A stretch of DNA of 64,000 bases. Source: Dermacentor variabilis. Lineage: Eukaryota; Arthropoda; Arachnida; Ixodida; Ixodidae. Below are positions 43,887-55,882 of the stretch, one piece after another (position 1 is the first letter of the stretch; every line of letters starts with the position of its first letter). The stretch is taken from positions 208,000,127 through 208,064,126 of the forward strand of contig NC_134569.1 in assembly GCF_050947875.1 (NCBI RefSeq), read 5' to 3'. The notes below the pieces were generated by a model. The model worked only from the letters and a program-made list of their open reading frames with translations, was not told where the DNA came from and did no database searches. The position numbers were made by a program, and so were the translations under genes.

Positions 43887-44880
43887 CACTGTTTCTAACA
43901 GTGTCATTAGAAATGCTACCATACACTTATCAACACAAGCTAAGCATTGAAGCTGCTGGCCAGTGCCTCTCATCTTAATAGTGCTCAACAAGTCCAATTC
44001 CTACCATTTTTTACATTCATTGCCACTATGTGAACACAGCTTGCACTTCCACCAAGTTTTCACTTTGCACCATGGTTTTGTAATCTTTCGTGACATCACC
44101 ATAACATCTGCCTGTGTGGTACTATATTGCCGATAATGGCAGTGCATTAGATTGCTGCTGTCTGTTTTATATTCATTTTTACATGCAAGCAAGCACTGAT
44201 GCAATGCAATGACACCGGATCTGACAGGCAATCTGCAATGCCGAAATATTGCTTCCTTTGCTTCACAGCACGCGACTCAAGTACTCCAGACAAGGTTGGT
44301 ACATTCTCTAGAAGAGTACTCACGCAAAGCTGACGCAACTAGTGCCTGCAAGGCGCTCATTACTGAACAACCATAAAGGTCGCTTGAAAAGTTTATCTTG
44401 CTTACGAAAAAGACGCAGTTATGAAGTGCGTCTAAATTTGGGGAGAATTTTAGAACTTCACCACATTTTAAAAGGAGGTTTAACTGCTCTACAAGTAGCA
44501 CAACAAAGCGAAGAAAACAAGTTCCTGCAAAAAGCATTTCACATCACACCACGAAATTAATGATGAAACGGGCGTGCATTATATATATTAAAAAAAACTT
44601 ACACCAACTTGTAGCTTACGAATAAAATAATACCGTTCGAATGTGACAAAGCACCACAACCTAGAGATTTGGGCAAAAAACGCACTCTAGTAGGACTGGC
44701 TTTTGGGCTGCTAATTGCATTGTTTTTCAATTATCAAGCAATTGAGCAACAAGCAAGTATATGTCAACATATAATTGGAAGTAAACCTGCATGGACACAA
44801 AGTTTGGGGGCGCAAACCATCGGGTTTCCAAAAAAATTTAAAAATGCAAGAATGCATACAAAAGAAAGCGAATGGGGTAC
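43887..44880. other. No gene recognised; one good minus-strand donor
   Basis: A GTGAGT donor on the minus strand at 44323-44318 follows ATGAGCGCCTTGCAGGCA (44361-44344). Spliced to the acceptor at 38910 this reading goes out of frame, so it could only be 5' UTR. A 72-codon plus frame (44342-44560) has no family features. Confidence 0.3.
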
Positions 44881-44881
44881 A

Positions 44882-45060
44882 ATGGATGGATGGATGGCTG
44901 GATGGAAGGCAGGTGCGTCCCCTTTGAAACGGGGTGATGGCAGTTGCCACCTTGCTCACCTTTGCATAAAAAACGCAAGCAGAGCGCTGCACGTAGGGTG
45001 CGGAAAGGTCCGCTTGGGAACACAATGCTGTTTGGGTCCGCAAAACTTACTAATCCCCCA
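44882..45060 (-). mobile_element. LINE 3' end remnant with (GGAT)n tail
   Basis: atggatggatggatggctgg is followed by 'cctttgaaacggggtgatgg' and 'gccaccttgctcacc'. The same layout is seen at 49021-49100 and 60167-60220. The tail on the left means the LINE lay on the minus strand. Confidence 0.6.
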
Positions 45061-45109
45061 AGGTCACTTCCTGCGTGCCCCGCGGGCCATGACGACAGAC
45101 CGTTAAAGA

Positions 45110-45437
45110 GAGCATTTCGGAAGAAGCCCTCCACATTCTACTCAAAAAACCCTCCCAGGAGGGACATAACGTTTATTAGGGTACCGACCCATGAAGAAGT
45201 CCCAGGCAACGAAGCCGCTCACGAGTTCGCCCAAGCACTTTACCACCGGGCAACTCTAGAGCAGCCAGTTCCAGGGATAAAAGACAGCATCATCACGTAC
45301 AGGGAAATTGTCGATCATTACAAAGCCGAAAGAAGAATCTTTCCGTCTCCACATCGGTCTCTCTCTCTGAAGGACGCTTGCATTTGGCGACGCCTCCAGG
45401 GAAACAATTATACATCACCACATTGGATCTACTTAAC
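45110..45437 (+). pseudogene. RNase H and tail region of an I-type LINE, part 1
   Basis: ITFIRVPTHEEVPGNEAAHE (RNase H, the 'WVPAH.G..GNE.AH' motif with Trp and catalytic His changed) is followed by FAQALYHRA, YREIVDHYKAERRIFPSPH, then SLSLKDACIWRRLQGNNY. The end of the protein lies at 46988-47270 after a nested THAP element. Confidence 0.75.
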
Positions 45438-45526
45438 ACAGACGAGGGACTATAGACCTCAGACTCTGCCCAGGCGGCGCTGCGGAAAAAGCCGTCACCA
45501 GCGCCCCCATCGGAGCCTTGGCGCAA

Positions 45527-46987
45527 ACTGAGTAGTGCAAGGAGAGCTGTCCGCAAGCGAAGGTGCATTGGCCACAATGGACCCTTCTCTTTCGTTTGTG
45601 TTGAGGCACGGTTTCCTAAAAATCAAGGACCTGGAAAGCTTCTTCCGCCCATCCACGCTTCGGAAAAAAAGCTCAGCAGAGCGAAGTACTTGTACAATAT
45701 AAAATAAAGTCTCAAGTGTTATTTCAGCGTGCTGCAACTCGCAAGTACAGAGAGCATCAGGTTTGTCTGTATGCATATCAGCATAAAAATCTAAGCATTT
45801 CAAGATGGTTCCTATTGAATATGTCCTGAACACAAGACTTAAGTATCTCCTATATTTTTATGTATTTTATCGTAATGTTTAGTCTCGCAATTATTTACAG
45901 AGAGTATCCTTTCATAACCTTTTCCAGGGCAGCAAACAGCGTGAGATCATAACGAAAGAAGGTTCCTATAGTGCCTACGCGCTGCATCTTTCTTTCTCGC
46001 AGGAGCTACAGCATCGCTCGTACCTTATTTTGAACTTTTCGCAGACGCTTCGAGCAAGAAGCGCGCAAAAATAAATGTAAATACACACGACATTTTTTTT
46101 TCTTTACACACGTGCGTTACTTCGCAATTATTCGTCCAGTGCTCCTACAGCAACTTCATTGCTCACATTTGAAAAACGCAGACGAGCAGGCTCAGCACAT
46201 TGCGAAGCGTGCTTGTATCGGCGCAGGACATACAAAATACCGAAAGTAGAAATGAGCTCGCGATACAACGATGCTCTAGAACAGGATTTTGAATTCATAA
46301 ACGAACCAAAATGTTTGGTTAGGCTGACCTGCCAAATCTCTCCGTTCCACTTGTTGAGTCAAGCGGAGGCGGACGTCTGTTAAAAGGTGGAGCTATCGAT
46401 GGCACATAAGCAGGATGGTTCGCAACGTTGTTTTTTTTTTTTCAGTTACCAACGAAGTGGCGGCTGCAAATTCTTGAGTTCTCGCTTGGTTACCACGGTC
46501 CTCCGTCAGGGCTACGCAACACAATTACAAAAGAATAAAATTGTCGCACTTTCTCATGCGAGCCGCTGTGTTGTGGGGAATGCAAGTAATCCGATTACCC
46601 AACAGGTTGAACGGCCCGTATGCAGCGCTTTCGCCTTTCCCCTTCATACGATCGCGATGGAAATCGGTAAAACTGAACGTTGTTATTCCGTCCTTCACGT
46701 TCATGGCAATTTACAACACAACAGTAGCGTCGATTGCGGCGTTTCTTCGTAGCGCGCGGAGCTATCGCGGTTGCCGTCGTTTCCGCCATCAGTCTGAAAA
46801 GTGAGCCAGCAAGCGCTTTATGGCAATTCGGCGGCGCGTCCGACTAGCGTAGAAATTCATAGCTCTCTGTCTGGGTGGTAAATGCGCAAAACACTCGCAA
46901 TATGGACCAAAATCTAGTTAAATTGTTGTTTCGCCGTCGTTAGCTGCATAGGCAACTTAGCAAGGGAGTCGGGCTTCGCACTACTCA
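45527..46987 (-). mobile_element. THAP-encoding DNA element nested in the LINE
   Basis: Likely terminal repeats are ctgagtagtgcaagga (left) and ttgagtagtgcgaagc (reverse of right). On the minus strand it encodes a THAP domain (46789-46595). Transposase sequence was not recognised, and a target duplication is not certain. Its position explains the gap in the I-type LINE ORF. Confidence 0.5.
46595..46789 (-). pseudogene. THAP-domain fragment
   Basis: MAETTATAIAPRATKKRRNR is followed by RYCCVVNCHEREGRN and VQFYRFPSRSYEGERRKR: the first Cys pair (C-x4-C) and the FYRFP strand of a THAP zinc finger. The stop after RAVQPVG, at 46595, comes before the second Cys-x2-His pair, so the finger is incomplete unless an intron follows. 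Distinct from the THAP gene at 9669-9992. Confidence 0.7.
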
Positions 46988-47341
46988 ATTACTGCCTCTT
47001 CGCACCGGCAGGTGGCGCTACGCGTCTTGCAAAACTCCAGAGTCTGACGTCCATAACGACGCCCTCTGCAAAATTTGTAAGCAAAAAGGTACGCTAGACC
47101 ATATAATATGGAAGTGTGCTGGCTCCCCAGGGACCAAGGAAAACATTGACAGTAGAGAAGCCTGGGAGGCCTTGCTCCAGAGCGAGGCTGAAGATGACCA
47201 GCGTCGAGCAATCCGCCTGGCCGTTGAGGCCGTGAAGACTCAACGCGCGGGGACTGCTTCGTCTCCCCCCCTACCTACGTGTAGGTTAAGAGGCGGGCAC
47301 CCCAGCTCGGTGGAACAATAAAGTTTTCAATCAATCAATCA
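46988..47341 (+). pseudogene. I-type LINE, C-terminal part 2 and (AATC)n tail
   Basis: SDVHNDALCKICKQKGTLDH and IIWKC form the C-terminal Cys/His box (CxxC...H....C), followed by EAWEALLQSEAEDDQRRA, IRLAVEAVKTQRAG and a Pro-rich end with TAA. Then come aacaataaagtt (AATAAA) and a tail of tcaatcaatcaatcaa. This part is open for about 80 codons. Confidence 0.8.
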
Positions 47342-47662
47342 ATGGCCAGTGGTAAAAGTTTGCTCGCGAAATATCTCGTGAACCTACCAATGTCGCGGCA
47401 TCGAGTTTTGCACCATGTGTACGCTAGTAAGGCTCGCCTTGAAGAAACAACGAGAAGGCTCACGTGGAACAAGAGCAACAGAACACACGCGGACAGCAGC
47501 AAAAAGGCAAAAAAAGGGGCAATTCGTAGAGCAAATACTGCACCTGTGCGCGATGTCAACCGCGCAAAAACGATAAAGAACCGTCAAATACAGCGTTCAA
47601 CCGCACACCGCAATACGCGCCACAGAACGCACGGCGCACGACATGGTCACATGGCTCCATAG
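47342..47662 (+). other. Basic 106-codon open frame, unidentified
   Basis: An Arg/Lys/Thr-rich frame (RLEETTRRLTWNKSNR, HRNTRHRTHGARHGH) begins at the end of the LINE tail. There is no conserved motif, splice context or codon pattern to support it. Probably chance in flanking DNA, or an old repeat. Confidence 0.15.
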
Positions 47663-47714
47663 AGTTTCTCACTATGTGCATGGCTCACATGGCGAGCCAT
47701 AGAGTTAGCGAGTT

Positions 47715-47835
47715 AGTGGATAGGATGAGTGGATGGATGTTATGAGCGTCCGCATTGGAATGGGGCGATGGGTTGCGCCACCAAGCCCTTGCTAAACATA
47801 GTATGCACCACGACCTACTGAACTCCACACCTCTG
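47715..47835 (-). mobile_element. LINE 3' end remnant
   Basis: gatgagtggatggatg is followed by 'gagcgtccgcattggaatgg' and 'gcgccaccaagcccttgc', the same end type as at 44882 and 49021. Confidence 0.5.
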
Positions 47836-49020
47836 CACAGATCTTCCTCCTCTAGCACGCCTGGTCTAGTTCGCCCCTTTTGCCGCTAGGGAAAGAATGT
47901 ACGAGCAGAGTGGCGCTGGTTATAAACTGTTCGCTGTCGTCTGCTTCTGCGATCTGTTCAGCACTTGTCTTGCCATTTCGGCAAGCACAAAGCACTTGTA
48001 TTGGCGGTAAATGAATAAATTCGCAAATATACAAAAGAAAACATATTTGCGAATGCTTTGCGTTTGAACAGTGAAACTAGAAGAGGAGGAGCGGTGCAAG
48101 AAATGTAAACAACGAGCATAGGTGGCAGCTGCAAAGCTAGATCGACGGCATAAATTTCCCTTTCCTAGCCTCCGTAAGAGACTGGAAAAAGTGTTTTAAA
48201 AGATTCATGGGGCAATATAGCTTTCTTTAGTTGATTACAGATAGCCTAGTGTCGTAGATGACATTAGGATTTACTGCTGTGTGCCGTAGTGAAAGGCAGA
48301 TGATCTGGTAAAAGTATAGTAAAAGTATTCACGAGTAAGTCCTCCGCCCGACATATGATCAATGCTGTTTCAGGGAAAGGTGAGAATATCTTGTTTTTAT
48401 TGTCGTTGGATGTCTAGCTCAGTAGAAAGCTTGCAAAAAATTAAGCGATCCCAGTGCTTTAAAACGTGCTGCACTGCAAGCCTTAAATCGTGTCACGGAA
48501 CCCTTTACTGTAAAGCTAGCTTTTCTGCGTGTTGTGGCGGCAGCATAACGGTGGTGCTTAAGATACGTACGCAGTGAAGCTGTGTGCGTAATTCACTTTT
48601 TGAACTCACGACGCATTCACGGACAACTTTTAAGAGTTAAAATGAGTAGTAATCGTTCTGTCGTCGAAGGTACGGTGGTTTCAAGTTTCTAAAGAGCGCA
48701 GAAACGAATTTTACAACGTGCACAATGAAACTGTTGTGTACGTTACGAACTCTATACACAATGTGATTTACAATATTCGGCTTGAAAAAGGCAATAGGAG
48801 CGGCTATATAACGCTATTTTAGAGAGTAGCGGACTACACGCTCCGACATTTTTTTAGGTTCGGGCAGTCAACTTTTGGAGCCAAGCGACTGATCAAAGCC
48901 TTGTGACATCACTGTCACTGTGTTAGCAAAAATCACCAACCAGACAAGCAGTTCGTCACAACACAACAGCCGCCGTACTAATTACAACGGCGCACCAGTC
49001 AACCGTAGAGTAGCGGACGA
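47836..49020. other. No gene recognised
   Basis: Short open frames only, without motifs or splice-site pairs. Confidence 0.4.
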
Positions 49021-51463
49021 TGGATGGATGGATGGATGATTGTGGCTCAACCCTTTGAATCGGGCGGCGGCGGCGCGCGCCACCTAGCCTTTAATGGTTC
49101 TATATGCATGCATACCTATGTATTCACTCCTTTACTTTTGCGTTGATATTGTCCACCAATCAGATAGCCTCCGTTTAGTTATTTCTACCTGTTCAAAGTC
49201 TATTCTACTTTCACTGTCTTTAAAACCCAAGGCTTTGAATAGTTCCCCGTTAGATTCAACTGCAGGGTGAAGTTGTTTACAAGCAAGTATCAGGTGTTCC
49301 GCCGTTTCTTCCTCCTCTCTACACGCCTCGCACACCAAATCTATCTCCTGGTATCTGGCTCGGTACGTTTTAGTCCTCAGTACACCTGTCCTGGCTTCGA
49401 ACAACAATTAATGAGCTTCCCTTAGAGTTATCGTAAATATTTTCTTTGGCTATTTCTTGCTTAAACGTCCTGTATGTCTCCAATGCCGATTTGGTTTGCA
49501 TCTCTGTACTCCACATACCCCTCTCTGCCTCCTTAACCTTTTTCTTGACAGATGATTCCTTACTTGTTCCCCCGCTACTGCCCAAGTATTTGCTTGTCAA
49601 TTTTCTAGTTCGCTTCCTCCACCTCGTGTCAACATTCCTCGTGCATAAGTAACTGAAAACCTTCCTAGCCCACCGAATTTACCCCATTTTTCTCAATCGC
49701 TCCTCAAATGCTATCTTGCTACTAGCCTCTCTGCCCTCGAAAGAAGACCATCCCAGATCCCCCTGCACTCCAAGATTTGGTGTCTTGCCATGTGCTCCCA
49801 TGGAAGAGCGAGCCTACCCACACCACGTTGCCTATAATTTCCAACTTTTGCCGGGTCTCTGTTCCAATACATAGAACTGCATTGGCAAAAGTCAGGCCTG
49901 GTACCATTACCCCCTTCCATATCCCTCGTACTACCTCGTACCTATTGTAGTTCCACAGTGCCCTACTCTTCATAATCGCTGCATTTCTGTTACCTTTAGT
50001 CGTTAGATATTTTTCGTACTCTGTCAGATACTCAATGCCATTATTTATCCACACCCCAGGGTACTTGTATTTATCGACTATCTCCAGCGTGGCCTCCTGT
50101 ATCTTACGCTCGCCGCAACTGTTATCATTAAAAATCATGACTGCTGATTTTTCTTTGCTAAACTGCAAGCCTAACCTGTCTCCTTCTGTACCACATATGT
50201 CCATTAATTCCTGCAGATCTTCTGCATTGTCAGCCATTAATACAATATCATCCGCGTCCTGGTAATGACTGTTCAATCAATTTTCCTTGCTTGAGAAGTG
50301 ATAGGTTGAAGCCGAGTCCGCTTTGCTGTATTTTGGCCTCTAGACCTTGTAGGTACAGCATAAACATCAGAGGTGACAATGGGCACCCCTGCCTAAGCCC
50401 CGCCGAATCATCACAGGCTCCGAAACCTGCTTTTCCCATTGTATAATCACCCGGTTACCTTTATAGATATCTTTTAAGAAATTGGTTACTCCATCTTGCA
50501 CTCCTAAAGTTTCCAGAATGCCCCACAAGCCCTCTTGAAGTACACTGTCATAGGCTCCCTTGGTGTCCAAAAAAGCCAGCCATAGGGGTCTGTGTTCCTT
50601 TTCAGCTATTTCAATGCACTGTGTTAGCGAGAACAGATTGTCTTCAGCCTCCTATGCTTCCGGAACCCATTTTGTAGCTCTCCAAGTACCCCCTCGTTCT
50701 CTACCCATGCCTGCAGTCTGTCCTTTATAATCTGCATAACCACCCTGTAAACCACTGACGTCACTGTTATAGGCCGGTAGTTATTTATGTCAGCTTTGTC
50801 CCCATTTCCCTTATATATCATTCTCATCCTACTTAGCCTCCATTCGTCAGGTACTTTACCATCCACTAGCATTTTGCTCACCACCTCCCTCAATGCTTTC
50901 TTAGATTTCGGGCCCAATTTCTTTATTAACATAATTGGAATACCATCGGGGCCTGCCGATGTGCTACTTGGTACCCTCTTCTCCGCCCTTTCCCACTCTT
51001 TTTGTCCAAGCGAAAGCAGTGGGTTGACCGGGCTATCCCTCTCCGACGTACTGCATGTACCATTTGTCTGTTTTGTAAATTTTTCCCTCATCATGGTTCC
51101 TATATGCTCCATTGCCGCCTCTCCTTCTAACCGATCGGTACCTTGAGCTGTTACTATATACCTCTGCTCTATATATATATACTTGTCCTATTACCCAAGG
51201 AGTTCAGATGTTGCCAGAATTTTCTAGCTGCCTGTTTATCTTTTTTATTGCTTATTTTTGACAGCCATTGGGACCCTTTTGTCTTGATTTTCTCGTTGAT
51301 CAAATAAGATGCTTCCCTTTTGCATTTTATGTAGTTTACCCATTTCCTCTCTACTTCTGCTTCAGGTTCTCCCTTACTTTTGGAATACCTGTGTTCCCTG
51401 GAGGCTTCCTGACGTTTCTTTATGGCCTTCTTAACCTCTTCATCCCACCAGCTCTGACGAACA
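49021..51463 (-). pseudogene. 5'-truncated LINE with most of its reverse transcriptase
   Basis: From right to left: SWWDEEVKKAIKKRQEASRE (51457), KFWQHLNSLGNRTS, SAGPDGIPIMLIKKLGPKSK, VPDEWRLSRMRMIYKGNGDK, NNYRPITVTSVVYRV and LQNGFRKHRR. Then LAFLDTKGAYDSV (first catalytic Asp), LRQGCPLSPLMFMLYLQGLE and the catalytic box DADDIVLMADNAEDLQELMD, intact. The C-terminal Cys/His box is CEACREEEETAEHLILAC (49330-49280). A (GGAT)n tail ends it at 49021. The endonuclease part is missing. Only a few frameshifts (near 50270, 50420, 50640, 49400) break it, so it is younger than most LINEs here. Confidence 0.85.
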
Positions 51464-51704
51464 GGTTATAAAAGCGACACCAACGGCCAATGGTTGAACG
51501 AGAGTGTGCGCAAGTGGCTCCGATAGAAACCGGATATCTGTGCAGATCTGGAGTTCCAGTAGGTCGTGGCATGTACGTACGTCATTCAATGATACTCCGC
51601 GACTTCCGGTTTACGACAGCGCCATCTTGGGGAACCTATATGCTTATGCGCGCGCCTTCAGTGTACTAGAAGACACGTCACGTGACCTGATCCTAGGTGC
51701 CTAG

Positions 51705-51960
51705 CACGGAGGAAGGAAACTGAGGAGAGACCTTGGCGTCACTCTTTACGAAGCTAAAGTGCAGCCGGAAGTTGGCGTTGTTCATGGCGTTGCTCCGCCT
51801 ATCGGGCCAGCTCTCCTCTCTTGTTTACATCTCTCACGAAACCACGCCGCGCTGCGCGAAACCGTACTGCTCGGCTGCGAGCGCTCCGCAGCAATAGTAA
51901 ACAAAAATTGGCGTGCGAAAAAGGCGCGAAGGCGAGCGTTTCGCGCGTTTATTGTGAGTG
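51705..51960. mobile_element. Foldback MITE family, partial copy A
   Basis: It starts cacggaggaaggaaactgag (51705), followed by 'ggcgtcactctttacgaag', 'gttggcgttg.tcatggcgt' and 'gctccgcctatcgggccagc'. It is the inverted counterpart of 60960-61160. A cacgtgacctgatcctagg block just outside it (51678) recurs inverted at 60292. Confidence 0.65.
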
Positions 51961-52061
51961 CATAGGCGCCATTTTCAGTTGTCACTACGGCTGCGCAAGG
52001 TGCTCAAGGCTGTTGTTTCTTTCTCCTGGGCTCCTGGCCAGGTTGGCCCCGCAGAAAAGGT
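51961..52061 (+). other. Possible 5' UTR exon of the broken gene at 53124
   Basis: A GC-rich stretch ends gcagaaaag|gtaagt (52061), a strong donor. No start codon is needed, because the next exon brings its own ATG at 53124. Confidence 0.3.
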
Positions 52062-53123
52062 AAGTCTACAGGCCACATATATGCGCAATAGTTCGCGTGA
52101 GCGGCTTTCTTTTAGTCGCATATATGCAAGGAGGTGCTGCTGTACGCGATTGCTTGCGGTCGCATACGTCGCTGGGAGCTGCTACTCATTATTAATACTG
52201 TGTAGTGCGCGCAAAGTATGCAGAGAGCTCGCAAGAGATTTGCTGAAGAGACAGCGGCACGGGAGACGAAGAAATCCTTTCAACTTCTCCATTCTCCGTG
52301 CACCGGGCAGGAGTGTTCTCCGACCAGTCCATCTGTTGTTTCGCAGTCCTTGTGCAAACGGTAATTAAACGTTGGAAACCGTACCTTGTGTTAACGTGAA
52401 CGAAATCGTTCAGATACCCGAGTCGTCAGAATATGACACACTTTCAGAAGACTCCACATTCTGTGACCGCGATTACTGCGGGCGATTGAGATTCGGTGCG
52501 GATGGCTTTCCACTTCGTGAGTGAGGCTACAATGTATGCATATTTAATTTCTATAGTCGCACATGATAAAATTGAAAATGTTTATATTAGCTGGTGATAT
52601 TGTAAATGTGGTATTTAATACAAGTAATACTTTGGGATCTCCTAAACATGACTAATGGCTTGTAAATGCCTAAACATACAGCACAGTTGTATAATTGAGC
52701 ATTTACCCCACCGTCAAGGTATCTAATTACAAAAGAAATCCTAAAATTAGCAGCTTTGAGACCTAGCTGGGCTAATTTGGAGCAAAATTTTAAAATATGC
52801 GCACTGTATTGCAATGTCAGGTGATTGTAAGTTTACACTATTCACATTAAACAAACTATTCTCATAGAATAGTGTTTGCAGTCTTTTGCTTCGTAAATTG
52901 GTAACTCGTTCCATGGAAGAAATATTATTTTTATTTTGGCGTAGCTGTTGCGGTCAGGTAATTTTTGAGCTCACAGTCAGGTTTGTTAATTTATTATGTA
53001 TATTTCCTAGTACAAAATAGGAGGTGTTTTTTTTTGTTTGCCACATCATGGTGGTAACAACATTGAGATTTTATTACTGGTCACATTTTTTGAACTTGTT
53101 CAAGCATGTGTTCTTTCTTCAGA

Positions 53124-53610
53124 TGCGTTATGCCAATGTTGAATTCACAAAAACTGAAGAAGTGGAAGTTGTTCCTACAATTAGTTGGATCTCCGACAAC
53201 AAGTGTTGGTGGCCAGCTCACGCAAAGCCCAAAAAGCTTACTTCAATGGTGAAAAAATCACACCCGGTGGAATCAACGTGGAAACAGTTTGACATTTCTG
53301 TAAAAGGGTTATTAGTGGGAGCCATGTTTTGGTATGGGGATTTTTTAGAACAAAATGAGAGTCAAAACTTGACCATTTCATTGTCATTTCTTGTTCAGCC
53401 ACATACGATCATACACGTAAAAAGCTGACTAAAAGTCAGTTCACATCGGACCTGAGCAGTGACCCTGAGATGGTTCAAAAAAGACGCCGCCGAGCACAAT
53501 TTATATACACAGACTCGGATTAAAGTGATTCGCAACCTTCTCCAAGCTCTGTGAAGCAGCTGTGAATCCCAGAGGTTCCCGAAGATTTTAAGCAGAGTGA
53601 GGTAAATGTG
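53124..53610 (+). pseudogene. Broken two-exon gene copy (DUF4806-like N-terminal family)
   Basis: Exon 1 follows acceptor ttctttcttcag and reads MRYANVEFTKTEEVEVVP, ISWISDNKCWWPAHAKPKK, STWKQFDISVKG. This is the 'VEF....VEVVP..W......CWWP' start of a large animal family whose longer members carry DUF4806. Exon 2 follows acceptor tttcttgttcag at 53399 and reads YDHTRKKLTKSQFTSDLSSD, EMVQKRRRRAQFIYTDSD, then TAA (53522) and, 16 codons on, TGA (53563). Both stops sit where a one-base change would restore a family-like codon. Preserved introns mean it is not a processed copy. The exon 1 donor (AAAAGGGTTATT) is poor. Confidence 0.5.
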
Positions 53611-53885
53611 GTCACTACAGCTTTGTAACGCAAAAAATATAGCTGCTGTGAATAAAATATAATGATTACTTTATTTGTACGATGGTGCCCATTTAAAGCT
53701 TTCTTGTAGTTTATGATTGCTTGTTCTGTCTAACATATGTGAATGTGTCCCATGTTTTGTCCATCTGTGTAAGAGAGCTCTGTGGGGACAACAGTGCCAT
53801 TCTGGTTCTATGAGCCTGAATTCATTTTCTGTTTCCAAGGTATTGCTAGAATTTGAAAAAAGGCACGGTCCAAATAATTTAGGTC

Positions 53886-54380
53886 TGATTGATTGATTGA
53901 GTAACTTTTATTTTACAGTCCTGCAGAACGCGTATTAGCACGTCGCGGGCCGCTCCCACGTCGGGACCGACAGGCCCTGCCTGCCAGCCGCATCGTGGGC
54001 CTGCTGGGCAGCCCAACGTTGCTCAGCCTGGAGTGGGTTGCGGAGGGCCGCCTCCCACCTAGCTGAGCTGAGGTCAGGGCTTGCTATAGAGATACATCTC
54101 CAGAGCATGTGCGAAAGTGTTGATCTATCCCCGCAAGCAGGGCACGCGTCATCAGTGTAAATCTCCGGATATATCGCATGTAACGTGAACAGGTTGGGCT
54201 AGGTTTCTGTCTGCAACAGTCTGAATGTCAGTGCCTGAGGCCTAGTGAGCTTGGGGTGAGGAGGAGGGTATTGTCGCCGCGAGAGATAGAAGTGTTTAAG
54301 AAGTTCAATATAAGTGGCAGGCGCGTCACTACCAGAGCTGTGTGATATTTTAGGTGTGAGGATTGCCAGTACCTTTATGT
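53886..54380 (-). pseudogene. I-type LINE C-terminus with (AATC)n tail
   Basis: The minus strand reads YIELLKHFYLSRRQYPPPHP, then LHAIYPEIYTDDACPACGDR, STLSHMLWRC (CxxC..H....C box), SARWEAALRNPLQAEQRW, GLSVPTWERPATC, then stop. Plus-strand tgattgattgattga at 53887 is the tail. One in-frame stop lies near 54200. Confidence 0.8.
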
Positions 54381-55180
54381 TCCTTAGTCATTACTGAATG
54401 TAGTGAAATGTTATAGCGTACTGATTGCCAACATTTTTTTCGGGGATTGGACGAGCCTTACCTCACTATTCATTCACGCTAATGAAACAGTCAATGCCTG
54501 TGCTCTCTTCATGTCTCGTATTCCATGTGGCATTCTTCGCTTTTTTTCATGTTCCCTGATGTTAAGGTGAAGAATAGGTGTATTGTAGTGAAAGAAGTGT
54601 ACCATGCTTTTGAAGTACACTGAGGGCTACACCTGGTCCTGCCTACCTTGATGTTTCTAAATATGTATCACTGATAGTGGTGCTTAGTAGACGTTCCTAT
54701 ATTATGTGATCTCATTTCACTCTCGTAGCACTTGGGGGCTGGAAATTTTAATGTACTGCTGTAAAAGCTGTCACCTGCAGCCTTTGTCTTAGTTTGTGGT
54801 AATAAGTTGTTGACATTTATTATAATGCAGGACTGTCACATGCATTCTGTCTCTGAATCTTATAGGTTTGCAGTGTCTGGTCTCGTGAGCAATTCTGTGT
54901 TTGAATACTTGTAACACTTGCATTACTAGCGGCTCCCTGTATTAAATCAAGCTTTTGTAATCGAAATGAATAAAAATATCTGTGAAAGTGATTGTCTCTC
55001 CATTTTATGTAAACTTAGCTTGCTTTGGAATCTGCGTTCCATGTGTGCAAGTTGTATTTTCATTAGTACATGTCAGTACTGCATCATCTTTGCAGCACAG
55101 ATTCTACACAAGGCCAATGTTTACGCTAACTGCGCTATTCAGCCCATTTAAATAAAAATGAACATTCTGCAGACGTCCCT
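54381..55180. other. AT-rich, no gene recognised
   Basis: Only short frames without motifs. Confidence 0.4.
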
Positions 55181-55440
55181 TAATGGTCCACGGTTCGTCG
55201 TACGGATGTCTGACGGACGTTTAGCAATGAAAACATAAACAAATTCTTGCGTCCGTGGAACATCCGTATATCCGTTCTAGATATCCGCGGGACACCCCTC
55301 GGACTGCCAATTAGTATGCGCCTGCTAGTCCTGTGGATGTCCGCCGTACGCCCTTAGGCGATCTGCGGACGTCCTATGGATGACCAAGATATCCAGAATC
55401 GGTAGTCCAGTGGACGTCCAGAGGAGTTCAAATGCCCATT
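55181..55440. repeat. Degenerate repeat of ggacgtcc / atccg units
   Basis: Palindrome-like pieces (cggacgtcc, tggacgtcc, gtccgtgg, atccgtatatccg) recur about ten times in 260 bp, then 'caaatgcccattgggta'. The strong self-complementarity suggests a terminal region of a DNA element, type unknown. Confidence 0.5.
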
Positions 55441-55446
55441 GGGTAG

Positions 55447-55881
55447 TTGGCACGTAAGCATGATTCCGCCAAAGAGGGCAAAATTTCCCGCGGATATTCC
55501 TTCGTCCGTTGCCGTTGCCATGGCGCGGTGCATTGCGTACAGCGTTGCATGCGCGTTCATTTCACGAACTTTAGTTCCTCCTGTCCCACCTGGCCACAGC
55601 AACATCCGGTAGAGCGCGGTTCAGATAGCGCAGCGCAACAAAACACTGAGACCAACGCAAACCTGCCCGCACGGCGCCTTTGCCACGGTACGAAACCTAC
55701 GGAGCAACATGAGCGCGCAGAACAATAACAAAGCCGCCATTGTGACCCGAAGGGGGTGGCCGCTACAGCGAAGAAATAAAAAATCAGCAAAAAAAGGAGA
55801 ACCTACTACGTCATTTCCTCCACACTTTTCTCCTAGCGCGCGGAGGGGGTAGGGCCTCTCCTCAGTTTCCTTCCTCCATGG
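55447..55881. mobile_element. Foldback MITE family, partial copy B
   Basis: This is a reverse-complement copy of 60524-60960: 'caaagccgccattgtg', 'ccggtagagcgcggttcag' and 'cctctcctcagtttccttcc' at its right end. The left arm is missing. Confidence 0.75.
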
Positions 55882-55882
55882 T

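Noticed and set aside
44277..44537. First exon of the host gene beginning MSALQALVASAL
   Set aside because: The donor is good, but joining to the acceptor at 38910 shifts frame; it could at most be 5' UTR.
47342..47662. Basic 106-residue protein gene
   Set aside because: No motif, no splice context, and it begins inside a LINE tail.
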